From positions 248,001-312,000 of the forward strand of contig NZ_JACHLY010000001.1 in NCBI RefSeq assembly GCF_014204715.1: a DNA stretch of 64,000 nucleotides. The letters run 5' to 3'. The DNA comes from Streptomonospora salina (GTDB lineage Bacteria > Actinomycetota > Actinomycetes > Streptosporangiales > Streptosporangiaceae). Within the stretch, counting starts at the first letter, position 1; each line of letters opens with the position of its first letter. A program made the translations under genes and the position numbers. Below the pieces are notes generated by a model. The model searched no databases, was not told the DNA's origin, and saw only the letters and a program-made list of their open reading frames with translations. Below are positions 33,758 through 43,355 of this stretch, one piece after another.

Positions 33758-35194
33758 TCAGCCGTAGAGTCCCGCGCCGGGGCGGTCCGGGCGGGTGCGG
33801 GTCTCGGCCCAGGCGCGGGCCAACCGGTCGACGCCTTCGGCCAGCACCTCGGGCGGGTGGGCATACGACAGCCGTACGCGCCGCTCCAGGGTGCCGTCGA
33901 CGCCGAACAGCGGCCCGGGCGCCAGATGCGCACCGTTCCGGTCGGCGGCTTCGGCCAGCGCCCCGGCGGCGGCGCGCGGCAGTCCCGCCCACAGCACCAG
34001 CCCGCCGGAAGGGCTGGTGAACTCCCAGTCGGGAAGGCGCTCGCGCAGGGCGGTGACCAGGGCGTCGCGGTTGCGGCGCAGTTGGCTGCTGCGTTCGGCG
34101 CGGATGCGCAGGGTGTCGGCCAGCAAGTGAGTGACGGTGAGCTGGTCCACCAGCGAACTGGACAGGTCCAGGCGGTGGCGGGCGGCGGTGAGCCGCTCGA
34201 CCATGGGCGGGGTGGTGCGCACCCAGCCGATGCGCAGCCCGCCCCAGAAGGTCTTGGCCGCCGAGCCGACGGTGAAGACGCGGCCGTCGGCGTCGTGGGC
34301 GGCCAGCGGGGCGGGCAGGTCGCCGGAGTCGATCGCCAGCTCCGCCGCACTCTCGTCGACGATGAGGGCGCTGTCGGCGCGGCGGGCTGCGGCGGCCACG
34401 GCCGCGCGCTCGTCGTCGTCCATCAGCACCCCGGTGGGGTTCTGGAAATCGGGGATGAGGTAGGCGACGGCGGGTTTGATGCGGCGGAAGGCGTCGAGCA
34501 CGTGGTCCATGTCCCAGCCGGAGGGGGTGACCCCGACGGTACGCACGCGGGCGTCCAGCCGTCGCGCGGCGTCCAGGGCGTGGGGGTAGGTGGGCGATTC
34601 CACCAGCAGGCTGTCGCCGGGCTCGGTGAGCAGGTCCATCAGCAGCGCGACGGCGTGCATGGCGCCGCCGGTGACGAAGATCTGCTCGGGCTCGGTGGGC
34701 AGGCCCCGCTCGACGTAGCGCCGGGCGACGGCGTGGCGCAGCTCGGGGAGGCCGCGGGGGCTGTAGCCGATGCCGCCGACGTGTGCGGCCAGCTGGTCCA
34801 CGGCCAGGCGGGCGGCCGGCTGGATGCCGTCGACCGCGGCCGGTGCCGCCATGCCCAGGTCGATCCGGTCGGGGCGGGGCGTGAGCGCGCCCGAGCCCGC
34901 GCCCGAATCCGGCAGCACGGTCCAGCTCCCGGCGCCCTGGCGGCTGTCCAGGAAGCCGTTCTCACGCAGCCAGGAGTAGGCGGCGGTGACGGTGTTGCGG
35001 CTGACGCCCAGGGCTGCGGCGAGGTCCCGTTCGGCCGGAAGCCGCGTGAAGGTGGGCACTCGGCCGTCGAGGACGAGGCCGCTGACCGCCCGGCCCAGGG
35101 CGAGGTAGTAGGGGCGGCCCTCGGCGCTGCGGCCGACGAGCCGGGCGAGGAGGTGGCCGTTGATCCGGCGCTCATCAACCACGTGGGGTGCCAC
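33758..35194 (-). CDS. MocR-type regulator (GntR winged helix fused to aminotransferase domain)
   Basis: A 478-residue fusion. The GntR HTH lies at about residues 25-95 (LPAERDLAAALGVSRNTVTAAY), then a fold-type-I PLP domain with the Lys in FTVGSAAKTFWGGLRIGW and PDFQNPTGVLM. MocR proteins sense PLP or PLP adducts with the aminotransferase domain and control a neighbouring gene. It is divergent from a YczE-type membrane protein gene 100 bases away, the classic YczR-YczE pairing. The start is a GTG with a weak ribosome site, only ten bases from the operator-like repeat, so start placement is moderately sure. Confidence 0.92.
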   Translation of the reverse strand: MAPHVVDERRINGHLLARLVGRSAEGRPYYLALGRAVSGLVLDGRVPTFTRLPAERDLAAALGVSRNTVTAAYSWLRENGFLDSRQGAGSWTVLPDSGAGSGALTPRPDRIDLGMAAPAAVDGIQPAARLAVDQLAAHVGGIGYSPRGLPELRHAVARRYVERGLPTEPEQIFVTGGAMHAVALLMDLLTEPGDSLLVESPTYPHALDAARRLDARVRTVGVTPSGWDMDHVLDAFRRIKPAVAYLIPDFQNPTGVLMDDDERAAVAAAARRADSALIVDESAAELAIDSGDLPAPLAAHDADGRVFTVGSAAKTFWGGLRIGWVRTTPPMVERLTAARHRLDLSSSLVDQLTVTHLLADTLRIRAERSSQLRRNRDALVTALRERLPDWEFTSPSGGLVLWAGLPRAAAGALAEAADRNGAHLAPGPLFGVDGTLERRVRLSYAHPPEVLAEGVDRLARAWAETRTRPDRPGAGLYG

Positions 35195-35203
35195 TTTCCC
35201 GAA

Positions 35204-35237
35204 TTGGCTCTGTCGTATCCGGCCTTAATGGGGCCAA
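35204..35237. promoter_or_regulatory. Candidate MocR operator between yczR-type and yczE-type genes
   Basis: TTGGCTC (35204-35210) and GGGCCAA (35231-35237) form a near-perfect inverted repeat with a 20-base centre that holds a second GGCC dyad. Wide two-part sites in the divergent spacer are typical for MocR dimers. Confidence 0.45.
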
Positions 35238-35294
35238 CATTACCCCAGCGGCCCACCGGCCGCGGGAAGCGATTCAGCTCGGGAAGGCATCCGC

Positions 35295-36083
35295 GTGTCC
35301 GCTGCGCCCCGCACCTCCGCCGGAATCCGGCGCCTGTTCCTGCATCCGCTGCTGCCCCCGCCGCGGGGCCGCCGGCTCGTGCAGCTCTACGCGGGGCTGT
35401 GCGGCTTCGGTCTCGGCTGCGCGCTGCTGATCGTCTCGGACCTGGGCGCGATGCCGTGGGACGTGCTGCACCAGGGCCTGGCCCGGCACACCGGCCTGTC
35501 GGTGGGCGCGTGCAGCATCGCGACGGCCGGGGCGGTCATGCTGCTGTGGGTGCCGCTGCGCCAACGGGCGGGCGTGGGGACCGTCAGCAACGCCGTGGTG
35601 GTGGGGCTGGCGGTGGACGCCTCCGTGTGGCTGCTGCCCGAGGTGGAGGGCCTGGCGGCGCGCTGGGCCGCCCTGGGCGCGGGGACCGTACTGACCGGCC
35701 TGGCCACGGGCTGCTACATCGGCGCCGGGCTGGGCCCGGGCCCGCGCGACGGGCTGATGGTGGGCCTGGCGGAACGCACCCGGCTGTCGGTGCGCGCGGC
35801 CCGCACCGTTATCGAGGCGTCCGTGGTGGTCGCCGGAACCCTGCTCGGCGGCACGGTGGGAATCGGCACACTGCTGTTCGCGGTATCCATCGGCCCGTTG
35901 GCCCAGCTCGTGCTGCCGCTGTCGCGAGTGGCCCCCGCCGCCGCGGACTCCGCGGCCCCGGATGCGGATCCGGCCGACCCACGCCCCCGCCGCGGACCGC
36001 CGGAGCCCGGCCGCCGGGACGCGGAAACGGATAGCCCCGAACCCGGGATCGGGACCGGGCCCCACCCGCCCGATTCCCCATGA
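35295..36083 (+). CDS. YczE/YitT-type integral membrane protein
   Basis: A 262-residue protein with about five hydrophobic segments in the first 215 residues. LYAGLCGFGLGCALLIVSDLGAMPWDVLHQGLA is the start of the YczE/YyaS family, and GLATGCYIGAGLGPGPRDGLMVGL repeats the Gly-rich membrane motif. The function is unknown; family members are consistently linked to MocR regulators, suggesting a role in vitamin B6 or amino-acid handling. The C-terminal 45 residues are a Pro/Asp-rich cytoplasmic tail. The GTG start follows GGAAGG. Confidence 0.88.
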   Translation: MSAAPRTSAGIRRLFLHPLLPPPRGRRLVQLYAGLCGFGLGCALLIVSDLGAMPWDVLHQGLARHTGLSVGACSIATAGAVMLLWVPLRQRAGVGTVSNAVVVGLAVDASVWLLPEVEGLAARWAALGAGTVLTGLATGCYIGAGLGPGPRDGLMVGLAERTRLSVRAARTVIEASVVVAGTLLGGTVGIGTLLFAVSIGPLAQLVLPLSRVAPAAADSAAPDADPADPRPRRGPPEPGRRDAETDSPEPGIGTGPHPPDSP

Positions 36084-36459
36084 CGGCGATCACGCCGGAA
36101 TAACGGATTCTCAGTCGCGAACCGCCGGGCCGGGGCCGACCGGACCGCCGGACCGGGCGAACCGGCCGCTCCCGCACCGCCCGGGCGGCCGGTGAAGCGT
36201 GCCCGAGCCAGTGCCCCGGCACCCGCCGGGGTGCGTCCGTTCCGGCCTCCACCAGGGAAAGCGCTTCAACCGGTACCGTGACGGCAGTGGGCGGCGCACG
36301 CAGCCGTCCGGCCGACCGGCCCGCCGCGGCCCCGCCCCCGCGCGGAAACCTCCGCTGCGGCGCGCGCATGCGCCGCAGCCGAAGGGCCGCGGGGCGGTGC
36401 GGAGTTGGATACGGTACGTCCGCGTAGACGTGATCTCGGCAGAGAAGGGGGTGAGCCGC
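36084..36459. other. Intergenic leader of the GH15 gene
   Basis: A 376-base GC-rich stretch with no gene. It holds an AAGCGCTT palindrome near its middle; TTGGAT near 36.41 kb may be part of a promoter, but no clear -10 pairs with it. Confidence 0.5.
36258..36269. promoter_or_regulatory. LacI-type operator-like palindrome upstream of the GH15 gene
   Basis: GAAAGCGCTTCA has the central AAGCGCTT palindrome found in operators of LacI/GalR-family sugar regulators. It lies about 190 bases upstream of the start, so direct repression would need a promoter nearby. Confidence 0.3.
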
Positions 36460-38247
36460 GTGTCCGGCTGGATTGAGGATTACGCGCTGATCGGCGACAT
36501 GCAGACCGCAGCTCTCGTGGGGCGCGACGGCTCCGTGGACTGGCTCTGCCTCCCCCACTTCGACTCCCCCGCCTGCTTCTCCGCGCTGCTGGGCGACGAG
36601 CAGAACGGCAACTGGTGGATGCGCCCCGCCAACGGCGAACCGCGCGCAACGCGTCGGCGCTACCGCGCCGACACCATGATCCTCGAATCCGAGTGGGACA
36701 CCCCCGAGGGCTCCGTTCGGGTCATCGACTTCATGCCCCCGCGCGGCGGCGCCCCCCACCTCGTCCGCATCGTCGAAGGCCTGGCCGGGACGGTGCGCAT
36801 GCAGACCGCACTGCGGCTGCGCTTCGACTACGGCAACGTCGTGCCCTGGATCCACCGCAGCGGCACCGAACTGGTGGCCGTCGCCGGCCCCGACGCGGTG
36901 TGGATGAGCTCGCCCGTGCCGCTGGAAGGCCACAACTTCCTGCACGACGCCACCTTCACCGTCAGCGCCGGGCAGCGGGTGCCGTTCGTCATGACCTGGC
37001 ACCCCTCGCCGGTGGAGGAGTCCGACCACCTCGACGCCGAGAAGGCCCTGTCGCGCACCGAGCGGTTCTGGCACCGCTGGGTGGAGCAGTGCACCTACCA
37101 GGGCGAGTACCGCGAAGCCGTGGTGCGCTCGCTGATCACCCTCAAGGCGCTGACCTACCGCCCCAGCGGCGGCATCGTGGCCTCGCCCACCACCTCCCTG
37201 CCCGAGGACGTCGGCGGCGTGCGCAACTGGGACTACCGCTACTGCTGGCTGCGCGACGCCACCATCACCCTCGAAGCGCTCATCCGCAGCGGCTACACCG
37301 ACGAGGCACTGGCCTGGCGCGAGTGGCTGGTGCGCGCGGTGGCCGGCGAACCCCAGCACATGCAGATCATGTACGGCGTGCGCGGCGAGCGGCGACTGGC
37401 CGAGTGGGAGGCCGACTGGCTCCCGGGATACGAGGAGTCCCGCCCGGTGCGCATCGGCAACGCCGCCGTGGGCCAGTACCAGCTCGACGTCTACGGCGAG
37501 GTCATGGACGTGCTGCACCTGGCGCGGCGCAGCGGCCTGCAAGGCGGCGAGCACGTGTGGGGGCTGCAGCGCTCCCTGGTCAACTACCTCGAATGGTGCT
37601 GGGACGAGCCCGACGAGGGCCTGTGGGAGGTCCGCGGCCCGCGCCAGCACTTCGTGCACTCCAAGGTGATGGCCTGGGTGGCCGCCGACCGCGCGGTGCG
37701 CGCCATCGAGGACTACGGCAAAGAGGGGCCGGTCGAGCGCTGGCGGGCCCTGCGCGACACCATCCACGCCGAGGTCTGCGAATACGGCTACGACTCGGCA
37801 CGCAACACCTTCACCCAGTTCTACGGCAGCAAGGAGCTCGACGCCGCGCTGCTGCTGATGCCCGAGGTCGGGTTCCTGCCCTACGACGACCCCCGCATCG
37901 TCGGCACCATCGAGGCCATCCGCGACGACCTGATGATCGACGGCTTCGTGATGCGCTACCGCACCGACCGCGAGGAGGCCGCCGACTGCCTCCCCGGCGA
38001 CGAGGGCGCGTTTCTGGCGTGCAGCTTCTGGATGGCCAACGCGCTGCTGTCCATCGGCCGCGAGAAGGAGGCCCGCGACCTGTTCGACCGCCTGCTGGCG
38101 CTGCGCAACGACGTCGGGCTGCTGTCGGAGGAATGGGACGCCGCCGAAGGGCGCCAGGTGGGCAACTTCCCGCAGGCCTTCAGCCACGTGCCGCTGGTCA
38201 CCACCGCCCTGAACCTGTCCCACCAGAACGGGCACCGGCGCGGCTGA
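36460..38247 (+). CDS. Glycoside hydrolase family 15 protein (trehalase/glucoamylase type)
   Basis: A 595-residue enzyme. The N-terminal beta-sandwich (WIEDYALIGDMQTAALVGRD, DWLCLPHFDSPACFSALLG) leads to the catalytic (alpha/alpha)6 barrel, with NWDYRYCWLRDATITLEAL as the GH15 signature around residue 255 and a Glu-rich second half. Actinobacterial members of this size and start are usually trehalases (TreH type) or alpha-glucan hydrolases; the sequence alone does not decide. There is no signal peptide, so it is intracellular. The GTG at 36460 is preferred because AAGGGGG lies upstream. A MgtC-like gene follows 23 bases downstream and may be co-transcribed. Confidence 0.9.
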   Translation: MSGWIEDYALIGDMQTAALVGRDGSVDWLCLPHFDSPACFSALLGDEQNGNWWMRPANGEPRATRRRYRADTMILESEWDTPEGSVRVIDFMPPRGGAPHLVRIVEGLAGTVRMQTALRLRFDYGNVVPWIHRSGTELVAVAGPDAVWMSSPVPLEGHNFLHDATFTVSAGQRVPFVMTWHPSPVEESDHLDAEKALSRTERFWHRWVEQCTYQGEYREAVVRSLITLKALTYRPSGGIVASPTTSLPEDVGGVRNWDYRYCWLRDATITLEALIRSGYTDEALAWREWLVRAVAGEPQHMQIMYGVRGERRLAEWEADWLPGYEESRPVRIGNAAVGQYQLDVYGEVMDVLHLARRSGLQGGEHVWGLQRSLVNYLEWCWDEPDEGLWEVRGPRQHFVHSKVMAWVAADRAVRAIEDYGKEGPVERWRALRDTIHAEVCEYGYDSARNTFTQFYGSKELDAALLLMPEVGFLPYDDPRIVGTIEAIRDDLMIDGFVMRYRTDREEAADCLPGDEGAFLACSFWMANALLSIGREKEARDLFDRLLALRNDVGLLSEEWDAAEGRQVGNFPQAFSHVPLVTTALNLSHQNGHRRG

Positions 38248-38270
38248 GCGCCGCAGGGGAGCTGTCGACC

Positions 38271-39005
38271 ATGGACGATTTCGTACAGACCCTCCTGAGG
38301 GGCCAGGGCTGGCCGCAGCTGACGGCGCTTGCGGTGGCACTCGTGCTGTGCACGCTCATCGGCCTGGAACGGGAGCTGCGGCAGAAGAACGCGGGGCTGC
38401 GCACCCACACCCTCGTGGGGGTGGGCGCGGCCCTGTTCATGGTGGTGAGCAAATACGCGTTCTTCGACGTCATCGACGATGACGACATCATGCTCGACCC
38501 CTCGCGCGTCGCCGCGCAGATCGCCTCGGGCATCGGGTTCGTCGGCGCCGGCGTCATCTTCGTGCGCCAGGACATCGTGCGCGGGCTGACCACCGCGGCG
38601 ACGATCTGGGTGGCCGCCGCGGTGGGCACCGCCGCCGGCGCCGGCCTGTGGCTGGTCGCCGCCGCCGTGACGGCCGCCCACTACCTGGTGTCGATGGGCT
38701 ACCCTCCGCTGCTGCGGTTGATCACGCGCCGCCAGCCACCCGTCGTCCCCGTGCGCCTCGCCTACCTGGACAACCGCGGAGCGCTGCGCGCCGTCCTGGC
38801 CGACGTCGCCGAACGCGGCTACCGGGTGCTGGAGGTCGACACCCGGCGCCGGGACGCCGACGGCCCCGACGGCGGGATCGTCGACCTGACCCTGCACGTG
38901 CGCGGAGGCACCCGGGACACGCGCATGCAGGAACTGGCGACCGCTCTCGCGGAGACGCCCGGCGTGGTGTCGGTACGCATCGGGGAACCGGGCAGCGAAG
39001 AGTGA
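38271..39005 (+). CDS. MgtC/SapB-family membrane protein
   Basis: A 244-residue protein with four or five membrane segments. LIGLERELRQKNAGLRTHTLVGVGAALF is the MgtC signature, with AAQIASGIGFVGAGVIF and GLTTAATIWVAAAVG following, and an ACT-like cytoplasmic C-terminal domain (about 155-240). MgtC proteins help growth under low magnesium and modulate ATP synthase or P-type pumps. The ATG lies 23 bases after the GH15 stop; GGGGAG precedes it. Confidence 0.9.
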   Translation: MDDFVQTLLRGQGWPQLTALAVALVLCTLIGLERELRQKNAGLRTHTLVGVGAALFMVVSKYAFFDVIDDDDIMLDPSRVAAQIASGIGFVGAGVIFVRQDIVRGLTTAATIWVAAAVGTAAGAGLWLVAAAVTAAHYLVSMGYPPLLRLITRRQPPVVPVRLAYLDNRGALRAVLADVAERGYRVLEVDTRRRDADGPDGGIVDLTLHVRGGTRDTRMQELATALAETPGVVSVRIGEPGSEE

Positions 39006-39105
39006 GGCGCCGGACGAGCGGCCGGCGCGAACCGCCCGCTGCCGCGGCGGTGCGGGCTCTGCCGGGCGGGCACGCGGTGTCTCCCGGGCCCGCTAGGGTA
39101 CTGCC

Positions 39106-39780
39106 ATGCCAGGACGAGCCTTGAACGAGATGATGGACGACGGCTGGGCCGAGGCGCTCGCGCCCACGGCCGACCGGATCGCCCGAATGGGCGACTTCCT
39201 GCGCCAGGAGGTCGCCGACGGCCGCACCTACCTCCCCTCCGGCGACAACGTGCTGCGCGCCTTCCAGCAGCCCTTCGCCGACGTGCGGGTGCTCATCGTC
39301 GGCCAGGACCCCTACCCCACTCCCGGCCATGCGGTGGGGCTGAGCTTCTCGGTGGCGCCGGACTGCAATCCGCCCGCCAGCCTGCGCAACATCTTCCAGG
39401 AGTACAGCGACGACCTCGGGCTGCCGGCGCCCTCCACCGGCGACCTCGCCCCATGGACCAAGCAGGGCGTGCTGCTGCTGAACAGGTCGCTGACCGTGGC
39501 TCCCGGAAAACCCGCCGCGCACCGCGGCAAGGGCTGGGAAGAGGTCACCGACCAGGCCATCCGCGCCTTGGCCGAGCGCGGCACCCCGCTGGTGGCGATC
39601 CTGTGGGGCCGCGACGCCCGCAACCTGCGCCCGCTCATGCCGGGTGTGGGGTGCGTGGAGTCCCCCCACCCCAGCCCCATGTCGGCCAATAAGGGCTTTT
39701 TCGGATCGCGTCCGTTCAGTCGCGCCAACAAGATCCTGGAGGACCAGGGCGCCGACCCGGTGGACTGGCGGTTGCCGTAG
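39106..39780 (+). CDS. ung: Uracil-DNA glycosylase, family 1
   Basis: A 224-residue DNA-repair enzyme that removes uracil from DNA. The catalytic Asp68 lies in GQDPYP (66-71), followed by [10 protein letters not shown], and the second His motif is HPSPMS from residue 188. The length is that of bacterial Ung. The start is supported by a CTAGGGTACT -10-like element just upstream, leaving a short leader. It is monocistronic; the next gene is 165 bases downstream. Confidence 0.95.
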   Translation: MPGRALNEMMDDGWAEALAPTADRIARMGDFLRQEVADGRTYLPSGDNVLRAFQQPFADVRVLIVGQDPYPTPGHAVGLSFSVAPDCNPPASLRNIFQEYSDDLGLPAPSTGDLAPWTKQGVLLLNRSLTVAPGKPAAHRGKGWEEVTDQAIRALAERGTPLVAILWGRDARNLRPLMPGVGCVESPHPSPMSANKGFFGSRPFSRANKILEDQGADPVDWRLP

Positions 39781-39945
39781 CACCCGCTCATGGCCGCTTT
39801 CGGCCGCACGCGGCGCTGTACCGGGGTTTCGCAACGGTGCCCGGGCGTACTTGAATCGGCGGCGCCGGCGTGTCGGCACTCGGGCCCGCACGCGGAAGGG
39901 CACGGACTGCGGCGGACCGCGACGACAGGGAAGGGCGCCAGCGCA

Positions 39946-42900
39946 ATGGGCAAGCGGCTCGGCTACGCCGACGCGTTGAAGATGCTGGGGCACGACGACT
40001 CGGCGGTGCTGGACTTCGCGGAGAAGCTGTCCGAAGGCGGGTTGGGTTCGCTCGGAGTACCCGGGGCGGCGAGTGCGGGCGGTGCGATCGCCGGCATGGG
40101 GCGCCGGGCCCTGACCGGAATCCGGGAGAAGATCACCGGGATCAGCCGCATGGACCGCACGGAGCGGGTCGCTGCGGCGCAGAGCGTTCTCGTGGCGGTC
40201 TCGGTGTTCGAGGCCCTCGACGAGGTGCTCGCGGACTCGCGCGCCCGGTTGCGGCTGTCCGACCTGGAGATGACCGGAGAGGAGCAGTCGGCCCTATGCG
40301 AGCACGCGCTCGACAGGAGTTCCACACACGTTTTCCGCCAGTCCGGCGGCCACGCCTACGCCGGATCCGCTCCCGTCGACACGGCATCGGTATCGCGGCC
40401 ACTCGTCGAGTTCGTGAAGGGCCTGGCCGTGTGGGACGGACTGGACGCCACGGAACGCGCCTCGGCGGCCCGCGCCATCGACCGGCGCCTGCCCGAGCTC
40501 GCCCAGCGCCGGTTCACCGAGTCCTACCGGCAGCTCGCCGCGGAGGTCCCCGAGTTCGGCATCTGGGCGAACACGGCCGAGCACGAGGCGACCCGGAGAC
40601 ACGTCGCGGAGGTCGACACCGGGCTGGCCAGCCTGCACAGCATGGTCGAGGCGATCGACTCCACCGACCGCGCCCTCGACCGGCGCCGCAGCGAGCTGCG
40701 CGCCCTCTACGGGGCCGCCCTGGACCGCCGCCTGCTGCGCTCCGCCGACGCGCCCCCCGGTTTGCAGCTCCCGACGCTGGAGTCGGCCTACCTGACACCG
40801 CGGGGGCGCTTCATCCTGACCTACTTCGGTGATCAGCCGTCCACCGAAGCGTGGTGGCAGCGGGTCCCGGTGCACGGCGATGTGGAGGCGCTCCTGGTCG
40901 AGCGGCTGACGCGCCCGGAAGCCGCGGAGGCGCCGATCGTCATCCTGGGGCATCCCGGCGCGGGAAAATCGGTGCTGACCGAGATGCTGGCCGCCCGACT
41001 CTCCACGTCCGACTTCTTCGCGCTCCGCGTGGAGCTGCGGGCCGTTCCGCCCAACGCGCCGCTGCACGTGCAGATCGAGGAAGGGCTGGCGGCCACCCTG
41101 AAGACCCGGGTGCAGTGGCGGGAACTGGCCGAATCGGCCGACGGCGCGCTGCCGGTGATCATCCTGGACGGGTTCGACGAACTGCTCCAGGCCGGCGGGG
41201 TCAACCGGTCGGACTACCTGGAACAGGTCCAGGAGTTCCAGCGCCATCAGCGGGCGCTGGGGCAGCCGGTCGCCGTCATCGTGACCAGCCGGACCGTCGT
41301 CGCCGAACGGACCCGCTTTCCCGAGGAGACCCCGGTCCTGCGCCTGGAACCCTTCGACGACCGCCAGATCGCCCGGATGGTGGAGATCTGGAACCGCTCC
41401 AACGAGGCCGCCTACGCCGGCCGCGAGCTGCGGGCACCCGGCGCCGAGTCCCTCGGGGCCTACCGGGAGCTCGCCGAGCAGCCGCTGCTGCTGCTCATGC
41501 TGCTGATCTACGACTCCGATTCGAACGCCCTGCAGCGCTCGGACGGGGCGCTTTCGCACAGCGAGCTGTACGAGCAGCTGATGCGGATGTTCGCCGAGCG
41601 CGAGGTGCGCAAGCACCGGCCCGACCTGACGGACGCGGACCTGGCCCGCGCCGTCGGGGACGAGCTGCACCGGCTGGAGGCCGTCGCCGTCGCCATGTTC
41701 GTGCGGCGGCGGCAGAACGTCACAGCGGCCGAGCTGGACGCCGACCTGGCCGCGCTGATGCCCGAATCCGGGCGGCGCCCCGACGACGCCGACCTGCACG
41801 GCACGGTGCGCGACGCCCATCGGGTACTGGGCCGGTTCTTCTTCGTGCACGAGTCCCGGACCCGGGCCGGGGACGGCCCGGCGAGCGTCTTCGAATTCCT
41901 GCACGCGACCTTCGGCGAGTACCTGGTGGCACGCGCCGTCACCGACGCCCTGGACGACCTGCTGGAGGCCCGCCGGTTCGCCGCGCGGCGGCCGCGCGCC
42001 GCGCCGCCCGTGGACGACGGGCTGCTGTATGCGCTGACCTCGTTCGCCGTGCTCGCGGGCAGCACGGCGACGGTGGAGTTCATCGAGGACCTGCTGCACC
42101 GCCGGTTCGCCGGCGGTTCCGACGCGCGCGCCGAGTACCGCGAGCTGCTGCTGGAGCTGTTCGGCGAGGCGCCTTACCCGGCCGACAACCGCTCCTACAC
42201 CGGCTACCGCCCCCAGCGCCTGCCCATCAGCGAGCGCCAGGCCGCCTACACCGCCAACCTCGTGCTGCTGATCAGCCGTGTGGACCCCGGCGGCGTCGAC
42301 ATCACCGAGCTGTTCGAGCGGGAGCACCCCTGGCAGAACCTCGGGGACTGGCGCTCCCTCGCCGGGCAGTGGCGCGCCCTGGGCAACCAGCAGTGGCACG
42401 GCCAGCTGAACGCGATCAGACTGCGCCACCTGGGCTTCGGCGGAGACGCGCCGCGCTCGGTGCTGGCGCCCAACCACGGCGGAGAGGTCAACGTCGGCGA
42501 GTGCATCGGATTCGAGATCACCTCCGACACCCGCGACCCGGTGTCGATGACCGACCCCTACACGGTCACGCTGGAGCACGGGACGGTCACCTCGAACATG
42601 CTGCGGTCGGCGGCGGTGCGCGTCACCGGCACGACGGCGCGCATGGCGATGCAGCTGCTGCCCTACCTGGCCAACGTCTCCCGCGAGCCGGTCGCGTGGC
42701 TGAAGGACGACGAGGAGGGCACGGTCTTCTCGACGGGGCACGACGTGCTGGAGCTGCGGCTCGCACTGCCCGAACTGGGCGGCGACGGCGCGTGGCGGCC
42801 GCGGCTGCGGCGCTACGAGCGGCTGCTGGCCACGCGTGTCCTCGGCCGGGTCGAGGCGCCGCTGCTGCGCCAGGCGGCGGAGGACCTGTCCCACGCGGCA

Positions 42901-43308
42901 CGCCTGGACTCCTCCGACGCCGACGCCTACCGCAGGGCTCTGGTGCGGGTCCTGGCCGACTACCTGGGCAGTGTCGACACCGTCGCCCCGGCCGCGTCGA
43001 CGTCGCCGGAGGCGCTGCGCGCCGTGTTCGACCGGCTGGGCCGGCACGCCGGGGACGGCGCCGGCCCCCTCACGAAGGCCCGCGCGGACATCCTGGCCCT
43101 CGCCGCCGAGGCCGCCGAGGCTGCGGAGGCCGCAGAGGACGGCGACGAGGGGGATCCCCCTTCCGCCGCGGCGGACCGGTCCGGTCCGCTCTCCGGCCCC
43201 GGAGGCCCGCAGGACGGTCCGGGAAGCGCACAGGACCCCGGACCGATCGGCGGGCGCACCGGAGGGGACGACCGCTTCGGGGCCGCCAACAGCGGCGCCT
43301 GGCACTGA
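39946..43308 (+). CDS. NACHT-domain STAND NTPase, candidate NLR-like defence protein
   Basis: A 1120-residue protein. The first 110 residues (GYADALKMLGHDDSAVLDF, then helices with RMDRTERVAAAQSVL) look like the NACHT N-terminal helical domain of actinomycete NACHT proteins. The P-loop is GHPGAGKS at 335-342 and Walker B is VIILDGFDE at 405-413, with the double-acid ending typical of NACHT. Winged-helix and helical regions follow (LLLLMLLIYDS, FEFLHATFGEYLVARAV), then a 400-residue C-terminal region without recognisable LRR or TPR repeats and a disordered acidic tail. Bacterial NACHT proteins include phage-defence sensors. No fused nuclease or other effector is visible. The ATG is chosen over the longer open frame upstream; the ribosome site is weak. 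Confidence 0.85.
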   Translation: MGKRLGYADALKMLGHDDSAVLDFAEKLSEGGLGSLGVPGAASAGGAIAGMGRRALTGIREKITGISRMDRTERVAAAQSVLVAVSVFEALDEVLADSRARLRLSDLEMTGEEQSALCEHALDRSSTHVFRQSGGHAYAGSAPVDTASVSRPLVEFVKGLAVWDGLDATERASAARAIDRRLPELAQRRFTESYRQLAAEVPEFGIWANTAEHEATRRHVAEVDTGLASLHSMVEAIDSTDRALDRRRSELRALYGAALDRRLLRSADAPPGLQLPTLESAYLTPRGRFILTYFGDQPSTEAWWQRVPVHGDVEALLVERLTRPEAAEAPIVILGHPGAGKSVLTEMLAARLSTSDFFALRVELRAVPPNAPLHVQIEEGLAATLKTRVQWRELAESADGALPVIILDGFDELLQAGGVNRSDYLEQVQEFQRHQRALGQPVAVIVTSRTVVAERTRFPEETPVLRLEPFDDRQIARMVEIWNRSNEAAYAGRELRAPGAESLGAYRELAEQPLLLLMLLIYDSDSNALQRSDGALSHSELYEQLMRMFAEREVRKHRPDLTDADLARAVGDELHRLEAVAVAMFVRRRQNVTAAELDADLAALMPESGRRPDDADLHGTVRDAHRVLGRFFFVHESRTRAGDGPASVFEFLHATFGEYLVARAVTDALDDLLEARRFAARRPRAAPPVDDGLLYALTSFAVLAGSTATVEFIEDLLHRRFAGGSDARAEYRELLLELFGEAPYPADNRSYTGYRPQRLPISERQAAYTANLVLLISRVDPGGVDITELFEREHPWQNLGDWRSLAGQWRALGNQQWHGQLNAIRLRHLGFGGDAPRSVLAPNHGGEVNVGECIGFEITSDTRDPVSMTDPYTVTLEHGTVTSNMLRSAAVRVTGTTARMAMQLLPYLANVSREPVAWLKDDEEGTVFSTGHDVLELRLALPELGGDGAWRPRLRRYERLLATRVLGRVEAPLLRQAAEDLSHAARLDSSDADAYRRALVRVLADYLGSVDTVAPAASTSPEALRAVFDRLGRHAGDGAGPLTKARADILALAAEAAEAAEAAEDGDEGDPPSAAADRSGPLSGPGGPQDGPGSAQDPGPIGGRTGGDDRFGAANSGAWH

Positions 43309-43326
43309 CCGCGACCGGGCGCCGAC

Positions 43327-43344
43327 GCCCCGCCCCGGCGGGGC
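43327..43344. terminator. Short GC hairpin between the NACHT and sirtuin genes
   Basis: GCCCCGCC and GGCGGGGC form a compact hairpin (effective stem seven, loop four) in the 47-base gap of two convergent genes. Confidence 0.45.
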
Positions 43345-43355
43345 CCGGCCCGGCG

